Below, piece by piece: positions 40,021 through 47,616 of a stretch of DNA of 64,000 bases. The notes beneath the pieces were generated by a model. The model was not told the origin of the DNA and did no database searches. It saw only the letters and a list, made by a program, of their open reading frames with translations. Position numbers and translations under genes: made by a program. Each line of letters begins with the position of its first letter. Position 1 is the stretch's first letter. Source of the DNA: Haliscomenobacter sp. (GTDB taxonomy: Bacteria > Bacteroidota > Bacteroidia > Chitinophagales > Saprospiraceae); NCBI RefSeq assembly GCF_016718685.1, contig NZ_JADKCX010000023.1, positions 1 through 64,000 of the forward strand. The letters are read 5' to 3'.

Positions 40021-40902
40021 ATGGAAACAACCATTAAAGACATCACGGAGCTCATGTCCGGTTTCGACCGCCTGGGCTACGTCATTGAAGAAGAGCTGGC
40101 TACAGTGGTATTCCTTTTGCTCAAATTGCGGAAGCCCATTTTGGTAGAAGGCAATCCCGGCATTGGCAAAACCGAATTGGCCAACGTGCTTGCCCGCTTG
40201 TTGGACACTCAATTGATTCGCCTACAATGTTACGAGGGGTTGGATGTCAATTCAGCAGTGTATGAATGGAACTACCAGAAACAATTATTGGGCATCAAAA
40301 TCCAGGAACACAGCAATCTCAATGAAGCGGAGAAAGAGAAGAACATCTTCAGCGAAGATTACCTCCTGAAGCGTCCTCTCCTGCAATCCATTACGGCCAA
40401 AGACAAAGCACCTGTGCTCCTGATCGACGAGATCGACCGCACCGATGAGGAGTTCGAAGCCTTTTTGCTGGAGCTGTTGTCGGAGTTTCAAATCACCATA
40501 CCGGAGTTGGGAACCATCAAGGCGCAGCACCTGCCCTACGTGATCCTCACCTCCAACCGCACCCGCGAATTGAGTGATGCCCTCAAACGCCGCTGTTTGT
40601 ACCATTGGGTCGATTATCCTTCGCTGGAAAAAGAACTGGCCATTGTGTACAAACGTTTCCCGGAGATTGAGCAAAAATTGGCGACACAAATCGTCCATTT
40701 CATTCAAGGGCTGCGCCAAAAGAAATTGCAAAAAACGCCGGGTGTGTCGGAGACGCTGGATTGGGCTTTGAGCCTGATGACTTTGGGTTATCATACGCTG
40801 GATGAGCGGGCTGTGGCCCGTACATACGGGTGTATTTTGAAATCGACGGATGACATTCGGATGTTGCAGGAAGAAGGAATTGAAGCCTTGTTAATTGGCT
40901 AA
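40021..40902 (+). CDS. coxD: MoxR-family AAA+ ATPase (CoxD type)
   Basis: A 293-residue AAA+ ATPase counted from ATG 40021. Walker A is in LVEGNPGIGKTELANVLA, Walker B in PVLLIDEIDRTDEEFEAFLL, sensor 1 in YVILTSNRTRELSDALKRRC. CoxD in the model CO oxidiser Afipia (Oligotropha) carboxidovorans is needed to build the copper-sulfur part of the active site, working with a VWA protein. Here the VWA gene follows directly, as expected for the CoxD-CoxE pair. It is separated from coxL by inverted repeat H3 and from coxE by H4. Assigning coxD rests on family plus context. Confidence 0.85.
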   Translation: METTIKDITELMSGFDRLGYVIEEELATVVFLLLKLRKPILVEGNPGIGKTELANVLARLLDTQLIRLQCYEGLDVNSAVYEWNYQKQLLGIKIQEHSNLNEAEKEKNIFSEDYLLKRPLLQSITAKDKAPVLLIDEIDRTDEEFEAFLLELLSEFQITIPELGTIKAQHLPYVILTSNRTRELSDALKRRCLYHWVDYPSLEKELAIVYKRFPEIEQKLATQIVHFIQGLRQKKLQKTPGVSETLDWALSLMTLGYHTLDERAVARTYGCILKSTDDIRMLQEEGIEALLIG

Positions 40903-40910
40903 CGAAGAGC

Positions 40911-41010
40911 AATGGGAACGCGGACGCGGATTAAGCGGATTTACGCGGATAAACTATCCGAAAATAAATCCGCGTAAATCCGCTTAATCCGCGTCATCCG
41001 CGTTCCCATT
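40911..41010. repeat. inverted repeat between coxD and coxE, GCGGAT-word family (H4)
   Basis: The left arm 40911-40950 and the right arm 40968-41010 are identical on complementation except for a 3-base bulge, with a loop of 17 bases. The arm is AATGGGAACGCGG followed by GCGGAT words at 9-11 bp spacing. A second copy of the family lies at 44082-44271. It starts 9 bp after the coxD stop and ends 20 bp before the coxE start. Confidence 0.92.
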
Positions 41011-41030
41011 TTTATCGCTTATGGATATTT

Positions 41031-42165
41031 ATGGAAATTGATAAGCCTACTTTCACCCGTGCCCTCATCGGCTTCGCCCAATTCGCAAGAAGTAAAGGCC
41101 TGAATGTAGGCGTGGAGGAAACGTTCGCAGCATTGCGTGCCGTGGATCTGGGCGTTTTTGCAGACAAAGCAACTTTTTACTACGCCCTCAAAGCGATCTT
41201 TTGTTGCAACAAAGATGATCTTCCCCTGTTACGACCGGATTTTTGGCATTTATTGGGAAACCAAAAATGACGATACCCGCAGAGCATCCCAGCAAAAAAT
41301 AATCGATCCACAGCATTTGCCCAAACAGCAAAGCGTACTTACGGTGTGGGGATTTGGCGATGGCCAGCAACACAATCAGGAGGACAGTAAAACGGTAACC
41401 GGAGGCAACGCCACCGTGCGCTTGCGCAAAACCGATTTTTCCAAAGTAGCCGAAATGGACGCGGGGATTTTGGAAGACATTGCCGAGAAGCTCTGGCGCG
41501 AAATGAGCAAAAGGTTGAAAAGCCGCATGAAACGCCGCCAAACCAAAGAAACCATCGACTTGCGCCGGACCATCCGCGCCGGTTTGCAGCACGGTGGAGA
41601 AGCCATTGAACTGCGTTATCGGGGAAAAAAGCCCAAAAAGATGCGCCTGGTCATCCTGCTCGATGTCAGCGGCTCGATGGACAAGTACAGTTTTTTCTTG
41701 TTGCGTTTTGTCTGGGCCTTACAATCTTACTTTGAGCAGGTTGAATCTTTTGTCTTCAGTACGCACCTGCGCTGCATCACCGAAGTACTAAAAACCAAGG
41801 GCTTGGAAAAAACGTTACAACTATTGACCCCCCGGGCCGACAACTGGTCGAGTGGGACCAAAATCGGGGAATGCCTGCGGGATTTTAACGAACATTATGC
41901 GCCCAAAATCCTGACCCGCTCCTCAATGGTGATCGTCCTGAGCGACGGATTGGATACGGGCGAAAAAGGAGTTTTAGCAACGGAAATCCAAAAAATCCGC
42001 CGCAGAACGCGGCGCTTGATTTGGCTCAACCCACTCAAAGGCATGCAAGATTACGAACCCAGCGCCCGAGGTATGAGTGAGGCATTGCCTCATGTGGACT
42101 ATTTTCGCTCCGCCCATAACCTGGAGAGCATACTGGAATTGGAAGATTTGTTGTGTAGTATTTAA
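41031..42165 (+). CDS. coxE: VWA-domain protein (CoxE type), frameshifted as read
   Basis: About 377 residues. The N-terminal helical part (TRALIGFAQFARSKGLNVGV) is followed, after a frame change between about 41240 and 41270, by a basic linker and a von Willebrand A domain with the MIDAS motif LVILLDVSGSMDKYSFFLLR, a metal-site Thr region (WSSGTKIGECLRDF) and VIVLSDGLDTGEKG. CoxE-type proteins act with the MoxR ATPase in maturing the CO dehydrogenase active site. A single-base correction gives DFWHL joined to WETKNDDTRRASQQK. It lies between elements H4 and H5 in the cox gene order D-E. Confidence 0.8.
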
Positions 42166-42167
42166 TT

Positions 42168-42266
42168 GGTTGATGAACGTTGATAAAGGTTGATGGGGGG
42201 TGATGGTAAAACTTAATATCCAGCCCCTCAGTCAACCTTTCTCAACCCCCTCAACTTTATCAACCA
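42168..42266. repeat. imperfect inverted repeat between coxE and the XdhC-YHS gene, GTTGAT/GTTGAG words (H5)
   Basis: The left arm has four (G)TTGAT-like words at about 10-bp spacing; the right arm has complementary TCAAC words. The best-paired core is GTTGATAAAGGTTGA (42179-42193) with 42232-42246, one mismatch. The element starts 3 bp after the coxE stop and ends 18 bp before the next start. Confidence 0.75.
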
Positions 42267-42284
42267 CTTGTGATAAAAAAGAAA

Positions 42285-43283
42285 ATGAGCAACGAAATTT
42301 ATGAAATGGCTACTGACCTGATCCTGCAAGGTGAACCCTTTGCCACCGTAACCGTGGTGCGCAATGAAGCACCCAGTTCAGGAAAAACCGGGGACAAAGC
42401 CATCGTCAATAAAACCGGCGTATTAAAAGGTTGGGTCGGCGGCGGCTGTGTGTACTCCATTGTACTCAAGGAAGTCACCGAAGCCCTGGAAGATGGCAAA
42501 CCCCGTCTCGTGCGGGTGAGCCCCACCCCAAGTAGTGCACCCAGCCGTGGCGTCAAAGAATACAAAATGACCTGCTACAGTGGGGGAGAGGTGGACTTGT
42601 ACATCGAGCCCGTGATGCCCAAACCCCATTTGGTCATCATCGGCAAATCGATCATTGGCCGGGCCTTGATGAAGGCGGCCAAAGCCATCGATTTCCGCCT
42701 GACGGTGATCAATGAAGAATCCAATCAGGAGGTGTTCCCCGAGGCGGACCACCATCAGACTGCATTTAACCTGGAGGGCATCAGCTTCAACAAACACACC
42801 TTCATTGTGGTGGCTACCCAGGGTGACAACGACGAAAGAGGATTACAAACCGCACTGGGCGTGAAATGCCGCTATGTGGGTTTCATTGCCAGCCGCAAAA
42901 AACGGGATGGGGTGTTTGCCAACCTGCTCAAGCTGGGGCTCAGCCAGGAACAACTGGATGAAGTACACGCCCCTGCCGGAATCGACATCAATGGCAAAAC
43001 CCCACAAGAGGTCGCCATCAGCATCCTGGCCGAGATCATTCAGGAATACCGCAGCAAAGAGGTCGCCTTCGAATCCTTCTCGGTACCCGTTTCTACAATT
43101 GGACAGTCGCACAGCGACGTTCAATCCGGAAAACCTCAAATCATCACCAACCCCGTTTGTGGCATGCCCATTTCACTGGGGATGGCCAAATACATCATTG
43201 AACAAAATGGCGAGCCCATTTATTTTTGTTGCGATGGCTGCAAGATTAAATTTGATGCCGAGCCAGAAAAATACCTTTTTTAG
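42285..43283 (+). CDS. XdhC/CoxF-like maturation factor fused to a YHS metal domain
   Basis: A 332-residue protein. The N-terminal XdhC/CoxI-like part (VRNEAPSSGKTGDKAIV, GWVGGGCVYSIVLKEV) and the Rossmann-like C-part of that family (HLVIIGKSIIGRALMKAAKA, then YVGFIASRKKRDGVFANLL) are followed by a YHS/TRASH-type domain (NPVCGMPISLGMAKYIIEQN, then YFCCDGCKIKFD) with four Cys. XdhC-family proteins bind and sulfurate the molybdenum cofactor before insertion; CoxF and CoxI are such members in cox clusters. YHS domains bind copper or other soft metals. Because CoxL needs both Mo and Cu, a single protein with both domains is suggestive of joint delivery (inference). The start is taken at 42285. 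Confidence 0.85.
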   Translation: MSNEIYEMATDLILQGEPFATVTVVRNEAPSSGKTGDKAIVNKTGVLKGWVGGGCVYSIVLKEVTEALEDGKPRLVRVSPTPSSAPSRGVKEYKMTCYSGGEVDLYIEPVMPKPHLVIIGKSIIGRALMKAAKAIDFRLTVINEESNQEVFPEADHHQTAFNLEGISFNKHTFIVVATQGDNDERGLQTALGVKCRYVGFIASRKKRDGVFANLLKLGLSQEQLDEVHAPAGIDINGKTPQEVAISILAEIIQEYRSKEVAFESFSVPVSTIGQSHSDVQSGKPQIITNPVCGMPISLGMAKYIIEQNGEPIYFCCDGCKIKFDAEPEKYLF

Positions 43284-43386
43284 TTGAAGAGTTGAAAGGT
43301 TGAAGAGCAGTTTGTAAGGATGAAGGACAAGCTTTCTTATGAACTCATAAACTTTAAACTTCTCTTCAACCTTTCAACTCTTCAAC
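43283..43386. repeat. inverted repeat between the XdhC-YHS gene and coxG, GTTGAA words (H6)
   Basis: The 31-base arms 43283-43313 and 43356-43386 pair with one mismatch. Each arm has three GTTGAA words at 8-9 bp. The left arm begins at the last base of the upstream TAG stop. A partial extra copy (CTTTCAACTTCTTTC) extends the right arm to about 43401, 16 bp before coxG. Confidence 0.92.
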
Positions 43387-43416
43387 CTTTCAACTTCTTT
43401 CAAAACAACGTACAGC

Positions 43417-43857
43417 ATGAATTTAAGTGGCACTTATACCGTAAATGCACCCGCCCAAACGATTTGGGACATGATGATGGATCCAGAAGTATTGGCGCGG
43501 ATCACGCCAGCCATCACCAAACTTGAGAAAATTGATGATGAAAACTTCAAAGCCATTGCCGAAGTGAAAATTGGCCCGGTGGGTGGCGCTTTTTCGGGCA
43601 ACCTGAAAATGGTGGACAAAGTTCAACCCGAGTCCTTTAAACTGATCATTCAACAAAACAGCAAAATTGGCAACGCCGCTGCGGAAGTGAGCATGAACCT
43701 GAAAGCACTGTCTGAAACCCAAACCGAAGTGAGTTTCAACGGCGACGTAAAACTCTCGGGTATGCTGAACACCATGGGTGGCCGGGTGATTACACCGGTG
43801 GCGAATATGTTGTCGAAGCAGTTCTTTGAGGCACTGGAGAAGGAGGTGAATGGATAA
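43417..43857 (+). CDS. coxG: SRPBCC-family CoxG
   Basis: A 146-residue CoxG-type START/SRPBCC protein (MNLSGTYTVNAPAQTIWDMM, GGAFSGNLKMVDKVQPESF, TPVANMLSKQFFEALEKEV). CoxG proteins are encoded with aerobic CO dehydrogenases; published work on mycobacterial CoxG supports a role in bringing membrane menaquinone to the enzyme. Many homologues carry a C-terminal membrane helix, which is absent here, so this one would be soluble or peripheral. It is the last gene of the cluster and is followed 34 bp later by a standard terminator. The frame is intact. Confidence 0.9.
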   Translation: MNLSGTYTVNAPAQTIWDMMMDPEVLARITPAITKLEKIDDENFKAIAEVKIGPVGGAFSGNLKMVDKVQPESFKLIIQQNSKIGNAAAEVSMNLKALSETQTEVSFNGDVKLSGMLNTMGGRVITPVANMLSKQFFEALEKEVNG

Positions 43858-43891
43858 ACCTGGAGATGGGTTTCCTTTTTTGGAAAGATGG

Positions 43892-43933
43892 TCGAGCGCT
43901 TGGATACCCGTTGTCAAGCGCTCGAGTGTTTTT
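43892..43933 (+). terminator. intrinsic terminator after coxG
   Basis: A perfect 11-bp stem, TCGAGCGCTTG (43892-43902) with its complement at 43915-43925, and a 12-base loop, followed by GTGTTTTT. It lies 34 bp after the coxG stop and would end the cox transcript. Confidence 0.8.
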
Positions 43934-44081
43934 AGGGTAGTGCTCAGGGCAAGGTAAGCTCTGAAACCCGCGATAGTCGAGCCTGCTCGCGCTAGCGAGC
44001 AAAAAAGGATCGAAGAGCGCCCACGGAGTGGCGGGTAGAATGTGCATAATCGACAGGAATTGCCTGGATTGGAGGGGCGCG

Positions 44082-44271
44082 GATGACGCGGATTGGGCGG
44101 ATTTACGCGGTTTTACAAATTTCCACGTTGAGGCACAAACTGTTTGCGCACGCGTGTAAACACGAACGAAGTGAGTGTTCAATTTGTGAAAATTTGTGCA
44201 ATTTGTGGCCAGTTCATCACGCCGCAGGCGGGATTAAAATCCGCTCAATCCGCGTCATCAGCGTTCCCATT
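44082..44271. repeat. composite inverted repeat, GCGGAT family with a CACAAA-family arm inside (H12)
   Basis: Outer arms 44082-44104 and 44237-44259 pair over 23 bases with one mismatch and carry the same GCGGAT words as H4; the right end also has GCGTTCCCATT, like H4. The 132-base interior holds a TTTGTG/CACAAA-word segment (about 44179-44210) closely matching an arm of H9, with a degenerate partner near 44115-44142. Confidence 0.8.
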
Positions 44272-44352
44272 AACCCGGAGCAAGGCAAAATCTTGTTCAT
44301 CACGGCTAAAATTAGTACCTTGCGCTAATTGGACACCCTACCCACCACTCTG

Positions 44353-44400
44353 GCGATCGTCGACCTAAATTGCTCTAGCGCGAGCAGCTCCGACGATCGC
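44353..44400. repeat. nested hairpin
   Basis: GCGATCGTCG (44353-44362) pairs with CGACGATCGC (44391-44400); inside, TGCTC (44371-44375) pairs with GAGCA (44382-44386). No gene overlaps it. Its role is unknown. Confidence 0.7.
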
Positions 44401-44590
44401 AGAGGCCAAATCTTACGCACAGAAAAAAGAGGGAATATTTTCCATAAACTGGACATTTCCCGCCCCACTTTTCCACATTTTCGACCAAAAATCCACAAAA
44501 CCACATTTTTTTGGAATGGGAATGCATTTTTAGGTGTTACAAGTGTGACGTTTCTACGTATAAATACACATATCCCATAAACATTGTCCC

Positions 44591-45184
44591 ATGCGTATCC
44601 TCATCCTGCTTTCCGCTTTTTTGGCATCCACGATTCAACCCTCTGCATCAGTTGAAAACGAGGGCAAATCGATACAACATACTCCTGCCTCCATCACGGT
44701 GGCCAAAGCCGACCCTGTTGAGTCAACCCAAATCCTGGACATCGACACCGAATACCTGATGAAAGGCAGTTGGCGCATCCTTTCCATCATTGCCGACAAA
44801 CCCTGTGATGTCGACGGAGATGGTTTCGAAACCACCAACATCATGGACGAAACGCCCATCTGTGCGCTGGATGATGTCATGAAAATTTATCCCGACCATA
44901 CCGTGAGTTTTGAACGCAATCAACGCTGTGTGGCGGGTGAACGTGCGCTCGAAACCTACCGTTGGAAGTTGGCTAAAGACGGCACCTTCACGATCATCGA
45001 TGGCACCATCGAAGCAAGCATGATCCTGAAATCTGCCACTGCCAGCCGTATGGTGATGTGGATTCCGATGGAGGAGAATGGTGAGATCTATAATTTTAAA
45101 GTGACTTACGGCCAAAGAGTCAAAAGCCTGCCTGGAAAAGCATTGAAGAAAAGTGCCGCCATTGAATCAATTCCCCTTTTTTAA
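44591..45184 (+). CDS. secreted lipocalin-like domain protein
   Basis: A 197-residue protein with a signal peptide (MRILILLSAFLASTIQPSAS) and a single lipocalin-like beta-barrel of the type common in Bacteroidota: MKGSWRILSIIADKPCDVDG, ICALDDVMKIYPDHTVSFER, CVAGERALETYRWKLAKDGT. The calcium-like DVDGDGFETTN loop and paired cysteines are typical of the group. The function is unknown; it is probably periplasmic. Its 3' end overlaps the convergent DUF6544-like gene by 18 bp (45167-45184), so transcripts would be antisense there. The gene follows a long repeat-filled gap. Confidence 0.75.
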   Translation: MRILILLSAFLASTIQPSASVENEGKSIQHTPASITVAKADPVESTQILDIDTEYLMKGSWRILSIIADKPCDVDGDGFETTNIMDETPICALDDVMKIYPDHTVSFERNQRCVAGERALETYRWKLAKDGTFTIIDGTIEASMILKSATASRMVMWIPMEENGEIYNFKVTYGQRVKSLPGKALKKSAAIESIPLF

Positions 45185-46264
45185 TGCAGGCACATTGTAC
45201 TCAATTTCCTGCAAGAAAAACTTCCCATACACAAACTCCCCATCCGGATAATGCCACACTGCATCTCCCCGTTCCATTAGCTTGTAGCCGTGGAAGTCTT
45301 TGTAGCCATGTACCGGCGTTGAAAAACGGTATTGTTGCATGTCCAAAGCTGAACGGTCATCGGAAGTAAAATTGATCAGTTGACCCTCGGGGTTGAAGTA
45401 AAGGATTGCGCTGATGCTGATGCCATTGCTGCTGAAAACGGCTTTGGCCGAAGTGCTGTCGATGGCTTCCCATTGGATGCTTTTATCGATCAAACTGGCT
45501 GGGGCCAACAGGCACATGTCATTGAAGACGGTCACGGTCTCGGCTTTGTTCAATACATCACCTTTGATGTTTACAACTGGAAACAGCCCATACACTTTGA
45601 TCTGCATGGTTGCCACGCCATTCTTGTAGGCATGGTATCCCGGTACGGTCATGCCGTACATTTTTCCTTTCATAAAAAACAACCGGGTAGGTTCGTCAAA
45701 ACAGTTGTATTGCTCGCTGCGAAACGGGAACCAATCTTTGCCTTTGTCGCGCATTTGGCCTGTAAAAACGATGCGCATGTTTTTGACTTTGGGTTTGTTT
45801 AGTACTCCCGCATAGCGCAAATACCTTTGCACCGGAGCGGGCAGGTCTTGGATGTCGCTTTCGGTCAGTAGCTCATCTGACCCCGCGTTGCTGCGTTCGA
45901 GCGCTGTTTTAACGTCGGTTTGATAGGACTTTTCAAATCGCCAGGCGCCCCAGGCCAGGATAGTAGCAAGCAAAATCACCACATTGGCGATGCTGCCAAA
46001 ACGCGCATCTTGCCAACTGCTGAAAATGAGAATTTGGGACAAAACCACCGCAACCAGACCCAGCGGCCACCAGTCTTTTTTCAGCAGAATGAAGACAAAA
46101 ACCAGCAGAAATAAAGCCGCTGCCAGCAACCAAAACAGTCCCATGGGTTTGGAAATGTCTTTGCTCAGTTGGGCAACGGCTCCGAGGCCAAATGCCTTTA
46201 CAAAACCAAGTACATGGATCAAACTATGTACGAGCAGCATAAAAAGAAGGAGTAAACGTAACAT
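45167..46264 (-). CDS. membrane protein with DUF6544-like C-terminal domain
   Basis: A 365-residue protein. The first 115 residues are four membrane helices (LLLLFMLLVHSLIHVLGFVK, LFWLLAAALFLLVFVFILL, LVAVVLSQILIFSSW, VVILLATILAWGAW). The remainder matches the DUF6544 family seen in Bacteroidota: LPAPVQRYLRYAGVLNKPKV, IVFTGQMRDKGKDWFPFRSE, FFMKGKMYGMTVPGYHAYKN, and PVHGYKDFHGYKLMERGDAV. The activity is unknown; the C-part looks like a beta-rich lipoprotein-type domain. It converges with the lipocalin-like gene with an 18-bp overlap and is followed upstream by another small membrane protein on the same strand. Confidence 0.75.
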   Translation of the reverse strand: MLRLLLLFMLLVHSLIHVLGFVKAFGLGAVAQLSKDISKPMGLFWLLAAALFLLVFVFILLKKDWWPLGLVAVVLSQILIFSSWQDARFGSIANVVILLATILAWGAWRFEKSYQTDVKTALERSNAGSDELLTESDIQDLPAPVQRYLRYAGVLNKPKVKNMRIVFTGQMRDKGKDWFPFRSEQYNCFDEPTRLFFMKGKMYGMTVPGYHAYKNGVATMQIKVYGLFPVVNIKGDVLNKAETVTVFNDMCLLAPASLIDKSIQWEAIDSTSAKAVFSSNGISISAILYFNPEGQLINFTSDDRSALDMQQYRFSTPVHGYKDFHGYKLMERGDAVWHYPDGEFVYGKFFLQEIEYNVPALKKGN

Positions 46265-46305
46265 TTGTTTTGTTTTTTAGAGGGAATAGGAAGGAAATAC
46301 AGTGT

Positions 46306-46785
46306 TCAAAATGAAGGCGCAACCCTATAAAACTGTTTGACTTTGGGCAGCAGTGTACAAATAATGAGGGCCACGGCGTACAAGCCATAAAAAGGCTGAA
46401 TTTGGCCAATTGCCCCCACGATGTAAATTTGCACATTGATCCAGATGGCCAGGATAATGCCCGTGTACAGGGAAAAAGTCCAGGCCCAATGTTGCTCGGG
46501 ATAGATGTTGAGGAACATGGGCCATTTCCAGTTGGGTCGATTCCAAAGGGCAAATGCCGTCAACAAGGGCAATCCCGCCATACCAATCAGGAGGATGACC
46601 CCCGGAATGAAATAATTGGGAAACGGCAATCGCTCTATGGTTCCAGGTGGAAACTGAATTTTTACCCCGCTAGGATCAGCGATCAGCATTGCGCCGCCAT
46701 ACATGCCCCCAATGCCCAGAAAAATGAGCAGGAACCACAACAAATAAACGGCTAGGGGGTGTCGGGGTGAGCCAGCTATTTTCAT
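46306..46785 (-). CDS. hypothetical five-helix membrane protein
   Basis: A 159-residue hydrophobic protein. Helices are visible at about 11-30 (LAVYLLWFLLIFLGIGGMYG), 60-85, 102-122 (WTFSLYTGIILAIWINVQIY) and 130-150 (FYGLYAVALIICTLLPKV), with a short extracellular loop FPPGTIERLPFPNYFIPG. The family is not recognised with confidence. It is 41 bp upstream of the DUF6544-like gene in the same direction, so the two are probably co-transcribed and may work together. The frame is intact. Confidence 0.65.
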   Translation of the reverse strand: MKIAGSPRHPLAVYLLWFLLIFLGIGGMYGGAMLIADPSGVKIQFPPGTIERLPFPNYFIPGVILLIGMAGLPLLTAFALWNRPNWKWPMFLNIYPEQHWAWTFSLYTGIILAIWINVQIYIVGAIGQIQPFYGLYAVALIICTLLPKVKQFYRVAPSF

Positions 46786-46933
46786 CTTTTGGAATGTTTA
46801 GTCAAAATTCCGATGAATTGGGAATTGAAGAATTGACGAATGTCAGGGCAATGGGTGTAATTTGTTCGAGATGTTACATTATTTGGTGTTACAGACCAGT
46901 CTTATTAGTTTTACACGCAGATTAAGCGTTATC

Positions 46934-47509
46934 ATGAACCAAGAATTAAGCCAGTTTTTACATGCTATTTTTCCTTTACCGCTCAACGTGTTGGAAGAAG
47001 TTTTGGCCGCTTTTACCCATTGGGAATACCCCAAAAACCATTACCTGCTCAAACAGGGAAGGCCTTGTTCGTATTTGTATTTTTTGAAAAAAGGGGCGGT
47101 TCGATACATTTTCACCGATGACAATGGCAAGGAGAACAACGTGTGGTTTACCTTCGAAAACGATGTGGTGACGGATGCGACAAGTTTTGTCCAACAACAA
47201 CCCGCTTTTGAGAGCATTCAACTACTGGAAGAAAGTGAGTTGTATGGCATTCATTACGATGACTTGTCTAATTTACTGCAACAACATCATGCGTTTGCGC
47301 TCTGGTACATCAAATTGGTTGAGCAATTTTATATTGTACAAATTGAAGAGCGAGTCTTTGACCTGCAGTTTCTATCCGCTCGTGAGCGGTATGAAAAGTT
47401 ATTGGAATACTTTCCCAACATCACCAACCGGGTCAGTTTGGGGCATATTGCTTCTTATCTCAACATAACCCAGGAAACCTTGAGTCGGATTCGAGCCAAC
47501 AAGATGTGA
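46934..47509 (+). CDS. Crp/Fnr-family transcriptional regulator with FNR-like recognition helix
   Basis: A 191-residue regulator. The cyclic-nucleotide-like beta-roll spans residues 25-115 (YLLKQGRPCSYLYFLKKGAV), then a dimer helix and a C-terminal HTH (VSLGHIASYLNITQETLSRI). There are no N-terminal cluster cysteines, so it is not an iron-sulfur FNR. The recognition helix contains E-T-L-S-R, matching the ExxSR pattern by which FNR reads TTGAT, not the RExxxR of CRP. Two TTGAT-type boxes lie immediately after the gene (47514-47549), in front of the hydroxylase-ferredoxin gene. The prediction is that it controls that gene. The start is taken at ATG 46934. Confidence 0.85.
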   Translation: MNQELSQFLHAIFPLPLNVLEEVLAAFTHWEYPKNHYLLKQGRPCSYLYFLKKGAVRYIFTDDNGKENNVWFTFENDVVTDATSFVQQQPAFESIQLLEESELYGIHYDDLSNLLQQHHAFALWYIKLVEQFYIVQIEERVFDLQFLSARERYEKLLEYFPNITNRVSLGHIASYLNITQETLSRIRANKM

Positions 47510-47513
47510 AATT

Positions 47514-47549
47514 TTGATCTAGATCAAATCCATTTTTGATCTACCTCAA
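47514..47549. promoter_or_regulatory. tandem FNR-type boxes
   Basis: TTGATCTAGATCAA (47514-47527) is a perfect TTGAT-N4-ATCAA site, extended by one matching base on each side. TTGATCTACCTCAA (47536-47549) is a second site with one half-site mismatch. Their centres are 22 bp apart, two helical turns. They lie between the FNR-like gene and the hydroxylase-ferredoxin gene. Confidence 0.8.
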
Positions 47550-47616
47550 AAGGATTTTGCCTGTCGGCGCAGAACTTTGCAGTGTTGATAAACCAATCTT
47601 AAAACTGCAAGTTCAA

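Larger units (their letters stand above)
43934..44590. other. gene-free, repeat-filled gap after the cox cluster
   Basis: No convincing gene is present. A small palindrome TGCTCGC-GCTA-GCGAGCA lies at 43984-44001, then the composite element H12 (44082-44271) and the hairpin at 44353-44400. From about 44420 to 44590 the sequence is AT-rich and leads into the lipocalin-like gene. Confidence 0.6.
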
